64,000 nt of DNA from Polyangiaceae bacterium (lineage in GTDB: Bacteria; Myxococcota; Polyangia; Polyangiales; Polyangiaceae): NCBI GenBank assembly GCA_025936205.1, contig JAICTU010000001.1:4696-68695 (forward strand), written 5' to 3'. A program made the position numbers and the translations under genes. The notes below the pieces were generated by a model. It did no database searches. It was given only the letters and a program-made list of their open reading frames with translations, and had not been told where the DNA came from. Positions 25,984 to 33,803 of this stretch are shown here, piece by piece; within the stretch, counting starts at the first letter, position 1, and each line of letters starts with the position of its first letter.

Positions 25984-27348
25984 ATGAGCACCACCGGAAA
26001 CAAAGCAACCCGCATCGAACTGTTTTCATTCTCTACGCCCGCGATGCGCGCCTTCCACATGAGCTGGTTGGCCTTCTTCGTGTGCTTCTTCGCATGGTTC
26101 GCGGTGGCTCCGTTGATGCCCGTGATCAAGACGGAGTTCGGCCTCACCCCGGGGCAGATCGCGAACATCAACATCGCCGCGGTGGGCATCACGATCCTGG
26201 TACGTCTGCTGGTCGGCCCCCTCTCGGACAAGTTTGGCCCCCGCCGCACCTACACTGCGTTGCTGGCCCTGGGCGCCCTCCCGGTGATCGGTCTGGCCTT
26301 CGCGCACAGCTACGAGACCTTCTTGCTGGCTCGCCTGCTGATCGGCGCAATCGGCGCGAGCTTCGTCATCACGCAATACCACACGTCCGTGATGTTCGCG
26401 CCCAACGTGGTGGGCACTGCGAACGCCGCGAGCGCCGGCTGGGGCAACTCCGGTGGTGGCGCTACTCAGTCCGTGATGCCGTGGGTCCTCGCCGCGCTGC
26501 TGGCGGTGGGCGTGGAGAAGAGCCTGGGCTGGCGCCTCTCGATGCTGCTCCCCGGCGTGCTGATGCTGATCGTTTCCGTACTATACTGGAAGTTCACGCA
26601 GGATTGCCCGGAAGGCGACTATATCGAGCTGCGCAAGCGCGGCGTGGAGGTGGCGAGCGGCAAGAAGGGCGGCTGGGCCGTGTTCCGTGCCGCTGCCGCC
26701 AACTACCGCGTCTGGCTGCTGTTCGTGACCTATGGTGCGTGCTTTGGCGTCGAGCTCTTCGTCCACAACGTAGCCGCGAGCTACTACGTCGACCACTTTT
26801 CTCTGACTCTCGCCTCCGCGGGAATGGCGGCCGGGAGTTTTGGCTTGCTGGCGCTGTTTGCTCGCGCGCTCGGCGGCATCCTGTCGGATCGAGTTGCCGC
26901 CTGGCGGGGGCTGGACGCGCGCACGCTGCTCTTGTTCGTGCTCATCCTGGGAGAAGGAGCCGGTTTGCTCTGGTTCGCTCGCACGGATACGGTGCCCGTC
27001 GCCATCGTCTCGATGGTGACGTTCGGGCTGTTCACTCACATGGCGTGTGGCGCGACCTACGCGCTGGTTCCCTTCATCGACCGCAAGTCGCTGGGCGGAG
27101 TGTCGGGCATCATCGGCGCGGGCGGCAATGCTGGCGCGGTGGCGGCGGGCCTGCTGCTCAAGTCCGTGGGCAGCGTGCAGCAGACTTTTGCGATCCTGGG
27201 AGCCTGCGCCATCGCGGCTGCGTTCGCCGCAGTGGCGATCCGGTTCAGCGCCGCCCACAAGCTCGGGGAGCAACGCTTGTACGAGCAGGCGCTGAGGACT
27301 CGCCGGGAAGGCGCCGTCCGCGCGGAGGTCGCGAGCCCGGCGGAGTGA
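25984..27348 (+). CDS. narK: nitrate/nitrite transporter, NarK/NNP family (MFS)
   Basis: 454 residues with about 12 membrane segments, starting near residue 22 (FHMSWLAFFVCFFAWFAVAPLMPVI). The two nitrate signatures of the NNP family are visible: AGWGNSGGGATQ in TM5 and GAGGNAGAVAAG in TM11. Also present are the MFS loop GPLSDKFGPRR and an Arg in TM2 (LVRLLVGP). It moves nitrate in and/or nitrite out across the inner membrane. The start at 25984 is chosen by similarity of the N-terminus (KATRIELFSF) to NNP proteins; GTG 25939 is possible. No nitrate reductase is in the window. A flavin monooxygenase gene follows after 153 bases in the same direction. Confidence 0.9.
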   Translation: MSTTGNKATRIELFSFSTPAMRAFHMSWLAFFVCFFAWFAVAPLMPVIKTEFGLTPGQIANINIAAVGITILVRLLVGPLSDKFGPRRTYTALLALGALPVIGLAFAHSYETFLLARLLIGAIGASFVITQYHTSVMFAPNVVGTANAASAGWGNSGGGATQSVMPWVLAALLAVGVEKSLGWRLSMLLPGVLMLIVSVLYWKFTQDCPEGDYIELRKRGVEVASGKKGGWAVFRAAAANYRVWLLFVTYGACFGVELFVHNVAASYYVDHFSLTLASAGMAAGSFGLLALFARALGGILSDRVAAWRGLDARTLLLFVLILGEGAGLLWFARTDTVPVAIVSMVTFGLFTHMACGATYALVPFIDRKSLGGVSGIIGAGGNAGAVAAGLLLKSVGSVQQTFAILGACAIAAAFAAVAIRFSAAHKLGEQRLYEQALRTRREGAVRAEVASPAE

Positions 27349-27501
27349 GTGCCTTCCCGGACGCAGGCCGGTCCACCGTAGCGTCCATGAGTGTGTCCCA
27401 CGCCTGGAATGCGGCAACCACGCTGGTTGCTTCGTTTCGGGCGCTCCCCTATCGTGAGGCGGGATCGGGGGCGGCCACTGGGGGCGCCCGTCTCGGCAGG
27501 C

Positions 27502-28686
27502 ATGATCTTCGATCTGTTTCATTCCGTGAGCGATCCCGTGGTGGGCGGGCGAAGCCTGGGCGCGCGTCGCTGTTTTGCCCAGTTCCTGGAGCAAGTCCGC
27601 TTGGCGGAGGAGCTGGGCTTGCAGACGATCTGGTGCGCCGAGAGCCACTTCTCGTCGGAGACGCAGAAGAAGACGTCGCAGGCGAGCATTCCTCACTTCG
27701 AGGGAGAGGTCGGGCTCAACGCGGATTCCTTCCAGCTCTTCCACTGGGTGGTGGCCCATACCCAGCGCATTGGCCTGGGCACGGCCATTCACAACATCGT
27801 CGGGGGCAGTGGCGGTCCGCTCGCCAGCGCCGATCGCACCAACCTGTTGCGCGTGGCCAATTGCGAGTGGTGGCCCAGCCAGCGAGAGCTCCACATCGGA
27901 GTCGCCTCCGGTCGCTTCCCTTACCAGAATACGCCCTTCGGTTTGCGACCGCGCAGCGAGGCGGAGCGGCTGCTCTGGCCTCACGTGCAGCGCATCGCGT
28001 TCTACGAGGCGCTGGAGATCTTCTTGCGTCTGGTCCGGGGAGAAGAGCTCGAGAGTCAGCATTTGGCGCGCCATTCGATCTCCCGCGCCCAGGCGGAGGC
28101 GGGTCTGCCGGCGGCGAAGGTCGAGCAACTCGCGGGCATCGAATTTCCGTACCAGCCGGAACCTCGCTGGACCTTCGAGGCATTGCGTTTGGTGCCCACA
28201 GCCAACGCGGCCGACGGCCTGCGCATCGTGCTGGGGTCCTCCGATGCGGAAGCGCTGCGCGTCGCGCGCCGCTACTGGAACGTGGATCTGTTCAATCTTT
28301 CGTTCACGCCTCCGGAGCGCATCGACGCGCTGCATGCGGAGCTCGGCGCCGGAGACCCGACTTGGTCGCGGCAGCGCTTGCCGCGCACGGTGCTGGTGTT
28401 TGCCGATCCCTCGCGGGCCGTCGCACGGGAGCGGGCCGAGGTCGCGTTGGACGCCTATATCGAAGCCATGCGCGGCACGGCGCAAGTTCCCGACAAGCGC
28501 GTTTTGCTCGAACGCGCCCTGATCGGAGATGCCGCCGAGATTCGTGACTGCCTGGCGCCTGGCAGCCGCCATGGCTTCCACGAGCAAGACCGCTTGATGC
28601 TCTGGTTCGAGTTCAACCAGCTCGACGGCGAGGCCATCCAGCGTCAGATGCGCTACTTCGTCGAGGAAGTGTTGGAGAAGCGCTGA
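27502..28686 (+). CDS. LLM-class (luciferase-like) flavin-dependent monooxygenase
   Basis: 394 residues from the ATG at 27502. TIM-barrel features of bacterial luciferase-like monooxygenases: FEQ-type AESHFSS (about 58-64), IGLGTAIHNI strand, LRVANCEWW, and VASGRFPYQNTPFG in the FMN-binding region, then IVLGSSDAEALRVA near the C-terminus. Such enzymes use FMNH2 and O2 to hydroxylate, cleave or oxidise small molecules. The start upstream of this point has no coding bias. Its TGA overlaps the ATG of the next gene by one base, so it is translationally coupled to the asparaginase-like/kynurenine formamidase fusion and probably works on the same metabolite. Substrate unknown. Confidence 0.85.
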   Translation: MIFDLFHSVSDPVVGGRSLGARRCFAQFLEQVRLAEELGLQTIWCAESHFSSETQKKTSQASIPHFEGEVGLNADSFQLFHWVVAHTQRIGLGTAIHNIVGGSGGPLASADRTNLLRVANCEWWPSQRELHIGVASGRFPYQNTPFGLRPRSEAERLLWPHVQRIAFYEALEIFLRLVRGEELESQHLARHSISRAQAEAGLPAAKVEQLAGIEFPYQPEPRWTFEALRLVPTANAADGLRIVLGSSDAEALRVARRYWNVDLFNLSFTPPERIDALHAELGAGDPTWSRQRLPRTVLVFADPSRAVARERAEVALDAYIEAMRGTAQVPDKRVLLERALIGDAAEIRDCLAPGSRHGFHEQDRLMLWFEFNQLDGEAIQRQMRYFVEEVLEKR

Positions 28687-30287
28687 TGCTGAGCAGCAAG
28701 CCGTTGTTCTCGCTCGCGCGCGAGGGCCACGAGGAAGTGTGCGTACACGGAGAGATCGCGCTGGTCGGTGCTCGGGGAGCGCTGTTCGGGACGGGTGATC
28801 CGCCTTCGCTGCTGCCCGCACGTTCGCTGCTCAAGCCGCTCCAGTTCCAGGCGACGAGGCTGGCGCTCGAGGGCCGTGAGCTGCAGCTGCCCCACGTGGC
28901 GGCGCTGGGATCGATTTCTGCCACGGCCCATCAAGTCGGTGAGCTGATGCGCTGGCACGGCGCCCCCGCCCTGCAAGAGCCGCTGCTCCTGCCCGCCGCC
29001 CTGCCGCTCGATCCCGGTCATCGCAGTCAGCTCCTGGAACGGGGCTCCGGACCCTCCCGCTATTTCCATCCTTGCTTTTCCAAGCACATGGCCATCCTCG
29101 AGGCCTGTCGCAGCTGGGGTTGGTCGCTCGCCGAGTATGACTCCCCGAGCCATCCCTTTCACGCCGAGCTGCTGCGCCTGCTCGCGCCGCACCTCGATCG
29201 CGGGCCCCGCGACGTGGAGTTCGTCCGCGACGGATGCCGGCTGCTCACGCCGGTTCTGAGCTTGCGCGAGATCGCGCGGATCTACCGCCATCTGGCCGCG
29301 TCAGCCAGCAGCGCGGAAGCGCGGATCCGTCAGGCCATGCAAAGGCACCCGGAGTGGATCGGGGCCAGCGACCGCTTCGACACGCGCTTGATGCAGCAGA
29401 ACCCGCGTCGGCTGATCGCCAAGGAAGGTGCCGATGGCCTGCTGGCGATCGGCGTCGGTCCGACGCAGGCCGAGCCGGATGGAGTGGGTCTCGTCATCAA
29501 GCTAGCCGCTGGCCATCAACCCGCTTGGGCTGCGCTCGCCGCCACGCCCTTTCTGGAGCAGCTGGGGTTGCTGCCCGTCCACGATCCGACGCCCGGGCAG
29601 GACGTCATCTGGCACGCCGATCCCCGACGAGTCTCCCCCTCGGTCTGGGACATCAGTCCCTCGCTCGATGAAAGCATCGCGGTCTGGCCCGGCGACACGG
29701 CGTTTCGGCGTGAGCTCGTGACCGAGATCGGAGCTCCGGGGTCCAGCTCGGGGGCGAGCTGGAACCTGACGGTTTCTTCCATACGGACGACCGTGCACGT
29801 CGGTGCGCACGCGGACGCTCCCAATCACTTCATCGGGGGCGGCGTGGGCATCGACGCGGTGCCGCTGACGCCGTATCGCGGCCTTTGCCAGGTGATCGAT
29901 CTCGTCAAGGCACGGGGCTCGCTGATCGCGCCGGAGGATCTGGCGGGCATCTCGCTGCGCGCGCCCCGGCTGCTCTTCAAGACCGGTTCGTATCCCGACC
30001 CTCAGCAATTCAACACGGACTTCATCGCCTTTTCAGCCGAGCTGATCCCCTGGCTCGAAGCGCGGGGAGTGATCCTGATCGGCATCGATACACCCTCGAT
30101 CGATCCCTTCAGCTCGAAATCTCTGCCGACTCACCATGCAACGCGGCGCGGCAGCGGTGTCGCGATCCTCGAGGGCTTGGAGCTCTCGCAGGTGCGCGCC
30201 GACCTGTATGAGCTGATCGCGTTGCCCCTGCGGCTTCAAGGCGCGGATGCCAGCCCGGTTCGAGCCACGCTGTGGCCCTTGCGCTAG
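28686..30287 (+). CDS. fusion: asparaginase-II-like domain + kynurenine formamidase (cyclase) domain
   Basis: 533 residues. Residues 1-300 match the asparaginase II family (Rhizobium etli ReAV type). Residues that fit its reported active site, from memory, are S47 and K50 in RSLLKP, C130 and K133 in HPCFSKH, C184 in DGCRLLTP and K246 in KEGADG. After a short linker, residues 318-533 are a kynurenine formamidase/cyclase domain: VWDISPSLDESIAVWPGDT and the metal-binding HVGAHADAPNH (H371, H375, D377, H381), which hydrolyses N-formylkynurenine to kynurenine. Both domains cleave amides. I know of no described fusion of these families. It is coupled to the flavin monooxygenase gene upstream and is convergent, with a 4-base overlap, with tryptophan 2,3-dioxygenase, whose product the second domain would use. 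Confidence 0.85.
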   Translation: MLSSKPLFSLAREGHEEVCVHGEIALVGARGALFGTGDPPSLLPARSLLKPLQFQATRLALEGRELQLPHVAALGSISATAHQVGELMRWHGAPALQEPLLLPAALPLDPGHRSQLLERGSGPSRYFHPCFSKHMAILEACRSWGWSLAEYDSPSHPFHAELLRLLAPHLDRGPRDVEFVRDGCRLLTPVLSLREIARIYRHLAASASSAEARIRQAMQRHPEWIGASDRFDTRLMQQNPRRLIAKEGADGLLAIGVGPTQAEPDGVGLVIKLAAGHQPAWAALAATPFLEQLGLLPVHDPTPGQDVIWHADPRRVSPSVWDISPSLDESIAVWPGDTAFRRELVTEIGAPGSSSGASWNLTVSSIRTTVHVGAHADAPNHFIGGGVGIDAVPLTPYRGLCQVIDLVKARGSLIAPEDLAGISLRAPRLLFKTGSYPDPQQFNTDFIAFSAELIPWLEARGVILIGIDTPSIDPFSSKSLPTHHATRRGSGVAILEGLELSQVRADLYELIALPLRLQGADASPVRATLWPLR

Positions 30288-31033
30288 CTTCGGCTGGCAG
30301 CGGCCTGCGCCTCCTCCATGGCGAGCTGACGCGCCGCCCATACCTCCGGAAGGAAGCGCCGATCCATGCTCTCCTGGAGATAGCGCGCACCCGACGAGCC
30401 GCCGGTGCCCATGGTCCTGCCGATCATGACCTGAACCACGCCGACGTGGCGCCGACGCCAGGCAGCCATTTGCTCGTCGAAGTCGATCAGACAATCCGCC
30501 AGGCGCCGCTGCGCCTCACACCTCGGGTCGCGGTACAGCCGACGCAGCCGCGCCGGCATCGAAGCGGGCGCTCCGCCGCAGCAGGCGCGCAGAAATACAT
30601 GGCGCAGATTGCTGGAATCCATGCACGCCGCGCCGTGCCGGCTCAGCTCTGCCCCCTCCTGGCCCACGGAATAGCCCGACAGCATTTCGAGCTCGCGGAA
30701 CTGCGCGCTTTGCATTCCGCTCGCCGACCCCAGCGCGGCACGAAAGCGCTGGAATTCCCCGGGCGGCATGGTCTCCAGAATAGCTAGATGTTGCACGAGT
30801 AGCGCCATGATCGCCGATCCGCGCTGCAGCGTTCGCCCGGCTGCCAACCAACAACCTGCATCGATTTGCGAGACGGCCGCGCGCAGCTCGACAATCAGTT
30901 GCTTGAACCAGAGTTCATGCGCCTGATGAACGATCACGAACAGCATTTCATCGTGCACTGCCGGCTGCGCGAGCGGCGCCTGCAGGGCAAGCAGCTGCGG
31001 CAACTTCAAATAGCTCGCATAGTCGATCGCCAC
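30284..31033 (-). CDS. kynA: tryptophan 2,3-dioxygenase
   Basis: 249 residues from a GTG at 31033 preceded by GGCGGA; the longer frame upstream runs through the hairpin repeat and is not coding. Family marks: DYASYLKLPQLLALQ at the N-terminus, FVIVHQAHELWFKQLIVEL, FRAALGSASGMQSAQFRELEML and the C-terminal MIGRTMGTGGSSGARYL substrate/heme loop. The enzyme is cytosolic and heme-dependent and opens the indole ring of L-Trp to give N-formylkynurenine. The 3' end overlaps the formamidase fusion gene on the other strand by 4 bases. No kynureninase or kynurenine monooxygenase is visible, so the kynurenine made here may feed a specialised product. Confidence 0.93.
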   Translation of the reverse strand: MAIDYASYLKLPQLLALQAPLAQPAVHDEMLFVIVHQAHELWFKQLIVELRAAVSQIDAGCWLAAGRTLQRGSAIMALLVQHLAILETMPPGEFQRFRAALGSASGMQSAQFRELEMLSGYSVGQEGAELSRHGAACMDSSNLRHVFLRACCGGAPASMPARLRRLYRDPRCEAQRRLADCLIDFDEQMAAWRRRHVGVVQVMIGRTMGTGGSSGARYLQESMDRRFLPEVWAARQLAMEEAQAAASRS

Positions 31034-31228
31034 GATTCCGCCCCTTCGGTGTTGCACGCGGCCCGCCCCTGACCGCGTGGGCCGAATATACCGAACAGGT
31101 AGGCGAGGTGGAACAAATGCACGCTCGGTCTCCCACTGCCATCCAATCGGAAGACCGGCTCGATTCCTCCATGGCCTGAGCCTGGGATTGCCGAAACAGA
31201 TGACGAACTCTCGGGGGGCAGTCCTGGT

Positions 31229-31256
31229 GGGCTCGGCTCCGCGCGGCTCCGAGCCC
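31229..31256 (+). repeat. dispersed palindromic hairpin element, copy 2
   Basis: Same GGGCTCG-N3-CCG-N2-CGG-N3-CGAGCCC core as copies 1 and 3. The flanks TCCTGGT (left) and ATGTGCCCA (right) are shared with the 44.6-kb copy, and GGCAGTCCTGG with the 2.1-kb copy. It sits about 200 bases upstream of tryptophan dioxygenase. Confidence 0.75.
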
Positions 31257-31342
31257 AGCAGAATGTGCCCAATGATCGACTCGCCGCGCGAGCCCGCGGT
31301 CAAGGGCAAGTGGCACCGGTCGCGGGCATGCTACCGCTGGTG

Positions 31343-31423
31343 CTAGGCGCGGATCGTCAGCTTCACGCAGTCGCTGCCGTTGTTGAGGGCTACATGGCCG
31401 TAGTGGTTGCTGGTGAGCAAGCT
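31343..31423 (-). pseudogene. 3' end of an unidentified gene (remnant)
   Basis: Reading the minus strand to the stop at 31343-31345 gives LTSNHYGHVALNNGSDCVK and a short tail, with 24 of 26 codons ending in G or C, as in real genes of this DNA. An in-frame stop lies directly upstream, so there is no room for a complete gene. It is probably the C-terminus of a lost secreted protein. Family unknown. Confidence 0.35.
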
Positions 31424-31678
31424 TCACTCGGGCCGTGCGTCGCCGTGGCAGGGCGACCGGCGACTGTCCGCCGTGTCCAGCACCTGTACGCGGACAGCTG
31501 CTCGCCGATCCCAGCGCTGGGAATGTGCATTCCACCAGCGAGCAGCCGCCGTCCGCGCACGATGTCCGCGGCGCGGACGACCGTCCGTGATGGAAACAGC
31601 TGAAAGCGGCACAAATCAAGCTGGCCCATGCCTTGCTCAAGGCAGTCGCAAATTCAGCCCATGTCCGGAGGCAACACC

Positions 31679-32036
31679 ATGACGACCCTGCGCAGCATTG
31701 GCACTTCTTCGCTTCTCTTGCTCCTGCTCGCCGCGAGTCCGCTGGCGGCCTGCAGCGATCGCGACGAGACCCAGAGCGACGGCTCGCTCGACCCCGGCAG
31801 CGGCGCCCATCTCGAAGCGCTCGCCGATCGGGCGATCGATACCGGCATTCCCGGCGTGTCCGTGGCCGTGGTGTCCGGTGATCAGACGGTGCTCGTCGCG
31901 CGCGGCGTCGCCGACCGTGCCACGAACGAGGAGCTCACGCCCGACCATCGCTTTCGCGTCGCCAGAGGACGTCGCGGGTGACGAAGCCGCTCAGCAGGCC
32001 TTCCGGGACCTGGTCTTCGCTGCGGCCTGCGATTGA
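31679..32036 (+). pseudogene. serine hydrolase (beta-lactamase/DD-peptidase family) lipoprotein with interior deleted
   Basis: Good ribosome-binding site (GGAGG at 31666-31670) and a lipoprotein signal ending in LAAC. About 55 residues of the family N-terminus follow: LADRAIDTGIPGVSVAVVSG, LVARGVADRATNEEL, DHRFRVA. Normally RIASVTK with the catalytic Ser-x-x-Lys comes next; here the frame stops at 31979-31981. In another frame, PEDVAGDEAAQQAFRDLV and a terminal Cys look like the normal C-terminus of such proteins, ending at 32036. About 300 residues including the active site appear to be missing, so this is a dead remnant or an assembly collapse. Confidence 0.65.
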
Positions 32037-32039
32037 GCA

Positions 32040-33641
32040 TCACTGAGCGGGCGCCAAGCCGTGCGCCCGCTCGCGCAGGTCGATCGCCATGGTTGCCGCC
32101 GAGCCCGTCACGGCGCGGCGGGCGCCCGTGCGCAGCTTCGCGCCCCGTTGTTGCCACCAAGAGGTAGCGGCCGTCTTATCATAGCGCGGCGCGTCCCCGC
32201 AGGCTTGCAATGCCGCCACCAGGGCACTGACCGAGGCCGGGCGCGCGTTGCGGTCCTTGGCCAAGCACTGCAAGACGATGCGTTCGAGATCAGGCGGCAG
32301 AGGTCTGCCGAGCGGCTCCGAGGGGGGCGGGGGCTCCGTGATCAGATGCTTGCTCAGGACTCCGATGACCGTTTCGGCTTCGAACGCGTTGCGCCCCGCC
32401 AGCAAGAAATACGCGACCGCGCCCAGGGCGTAGATGTCCGTGCGCGCATCCACCGTGGCTGGCTCGAGAATGGCCTCGGGCGCGAGGTACATGGGCGTGC
32501 CCATGATGGCTCCGACTCGCGAATCGCCATCGTCTTTTTCCTGGGTCTTGACCAGACCAAAGTCGACGACTTTGACGATGTCGGGCTCATCGATTCGCTC
32601 GGTGAGCACGATGTTGGCGGGCTTGATGTCGCGATGGATCAGCCCCAGGGCATGCGACTCGCCGAGCGAGCCGCACACTTGAGCCAGGATGTGAATGACC
32701 CGCGCTGGCTCGAGTGGTCCCTCCGCGGTCACGAGTCGCTCCAGGTCGAACCCGTCGAGGTATTCCATGACGTAGTAGAAGACGCCGTCCGCGGAATGCC
32801 CGTAGTCGAAGATCGAAACGGTGTTCGGATGACTGAGGCGGCTCGTGAGCTGCACCTCGCGCTCGAAGCGGGCCAGATCCTGGGGGCTGGCGCTCTGCTT
32901 GGAGAGCAGCTTGATCGCCGCCGGCCGGCGCAGCATGGCGTGGGTCGCGCGGTACACCGTGCCCATCCCGCCTTGGCCGATCTTCTCTTCCAGCGTGTAT
33001 TGGCCCAGCTTGCGAATTTCGCGGATCTGCGCGCGCAAGCCGTACAGCTGGCGTGAGTTCACCGCGGCGGTGAGCACCGCAAAAACACACCACAGCGTGC
33101 CGAACGTGACGAAGATCTGGCCGCTCGCCGCCGAATGGCCGAAGGCCGCCGACACGCCCTGGGTGCCAAAGTAGACGACCGCAGGAACGCTGCCCACCGC
33201 GCTGATCCAGAGCGTGCGCCGCAACGAGCTCACGACCAGGATCGACCGCCCCACCAGCGTGTAGGTGAGCGCCAACACCACCGAGAATGCCACCGACAGG
33301 CTGGACCTGGCGCTGAGCCCCAGCAGCGCGAAGAGCAGGCAGATGACGATCGTGAGACCCGCATCGAGCATCTCCAGCGTGGCCGCGCTCATGCTCTTGC
33401 CGCGACAGCGCAACCACACCACGAGCGCCGGGCCCAGTGCTGCCACGTGGACCAACTCGTGCACGAAGCCGCCGCTTTCGCTGGCCTGGCCATCCGTCAC
33501 TACGTGCGAACCGATGGAGGCCACGGCCATCACGACGGCGATCACGAACAGCGCCAGGGCGAAGCGCCCGATCCGGTCCTGGAGATCCCGAGCCGCTTCG
33601 AGCGTGTCGATGGGCAGGGGGCTGTACGCTGGGGTCCTCAC
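32040..33641 (-). CDS. membrane Ser/Thr protein kinase with N-terminal multi-TM sensor
   Basis: 533 residues from a GTG at 33641 with AGGGG just upstream. Residues 25-195 hold about six membrane segments (LALFVIAVVMAVASIG, LTIVICLLFALLGL, FVTFGTLWCVFAVLT), an unusual N-terminal sensor. The kinase domain starts near 214: P-loop GQGGMGTVY, Lys244 in AAIKLL, HRDIKPANI (D338), DFGLVK (D360), GTPMYLAPEA and TDIYALGAVAYFLLAGR. All catalytic residues are kept, so it should be active. It probably passes a membrane or environmental signal to cytoplasmic targets. It ends 3 bases from the serine hydrolase remnant on the other strand. Confidence 0.9.
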   Translation of the reverse strand: MRTPAYSPLPIDTLEAARDLQDRIGRFALALFVIAVVMAVASIGSHVVTDGQASESGGFVHELVHVAALGPALVVWLRCRGKSMSAATLEMLDAGLTIVICLLFALLGLSARSSLSVAFSVVLALTYTLVGRSILVVSSLRRTLWISAVGSVPAVVYFGTQGVSAAFGHSAASGQIFVTFGTLWCVFAVLTAAVNSRQLYGLRAQIREIRKLGQYTLEEKIGQGGMGTVYRATHAMLRRPAAIKLLSKQSASPQDLARFEREVQLTSRLSHPNTVSIFDYGHSADGVFYYVMEYLDGFDLERLVTAEGPLEPARVIHILAQVCGSLGESHALGLIHRDIKPANIVLTERIDEPDIVKVVDFGLVKTQEKDDGDSRVGAIMGTPMYLAPEAILEPATVDARTDIYALGAVAYFLLAGRNAFEAETVIGVLSKHLITEPPPPSEPLGRPLPPDLERIVLQCLAKDRNARPASVSALVAALQACGDAPRYDKTAATSWWQQRGAKLRTGARRAVTGSAATMAIDLRERAHGLAPAQ

Positions 33642-33768
33642 CGGCCCCTGGTAGCACGGGGCCGCGCGCGCGAGCAGAGATGTGTGGGCGGTCGCTAGAA
33701 ACGAGCACTGCCGCACCGCTGCGGCACATTTTCCACAAAACCGACGGCATGGAGAACGTTTCCACGTT

Positions 33769-33789
33769 GTCAGACTCGTACGCTCTGAC
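33769..33789. promoter_or_regulatory. short inverted repeat before GH5 gene
   Basis: GTCAGA, nine bases, TCTGAC, ending 14 bases upstream of the GH5 start. It could be an operator or only a leader hairpin; 6-bp arms are short, so chance is possible. Confidence 0.25.
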
Positions 33790-33803
33790 CCAAGCTGGGC
33801 GCC

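Larger units (their letters stand above)
31034..31678. other. intergenic with repeat and coding remnants
   Basis: 645 bases upstream of tryptophan dioxygenase. It contains the hairpin repeat (31229-31256) and, on the minus strand, a short coding-like 3' end (31343-31423). A Cys-containing stretch with coding bias lies in a different frame around 31490-31565. It looks like debris of one or more degraded genes rather than a simple promoter. Confidence 0.45.

Noticed and set aside
26082..28547. 821-codon Arg-rich plus-strand ORF, and a 746-codon minus-strand ORF over the same region
   Set aside because: Shadow frames of the transporter, monooxygenase and fusion genes. Composition (Arg, Pro, Ala) is typical of out-of-frame reading of GC-rich DNA and no motif is present.
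31034..31309. Long N-terminal extension of tryptophan dioxygenase to an upstream start
   Set aside because: The extension runs through the dispersed hairpin repeat and has no coding bias. The GTG at 31033 has a ribosome-binding site and gives the normal family N-terminus.
31265..31603. 112-codon plus-strand ORF between tryptophan dioxygenase and the hydrolase remnant
   Set aside because: No ribosome-binding site, no homology and weak codon bias. The minus strand of the same bases shows a better coding signal.
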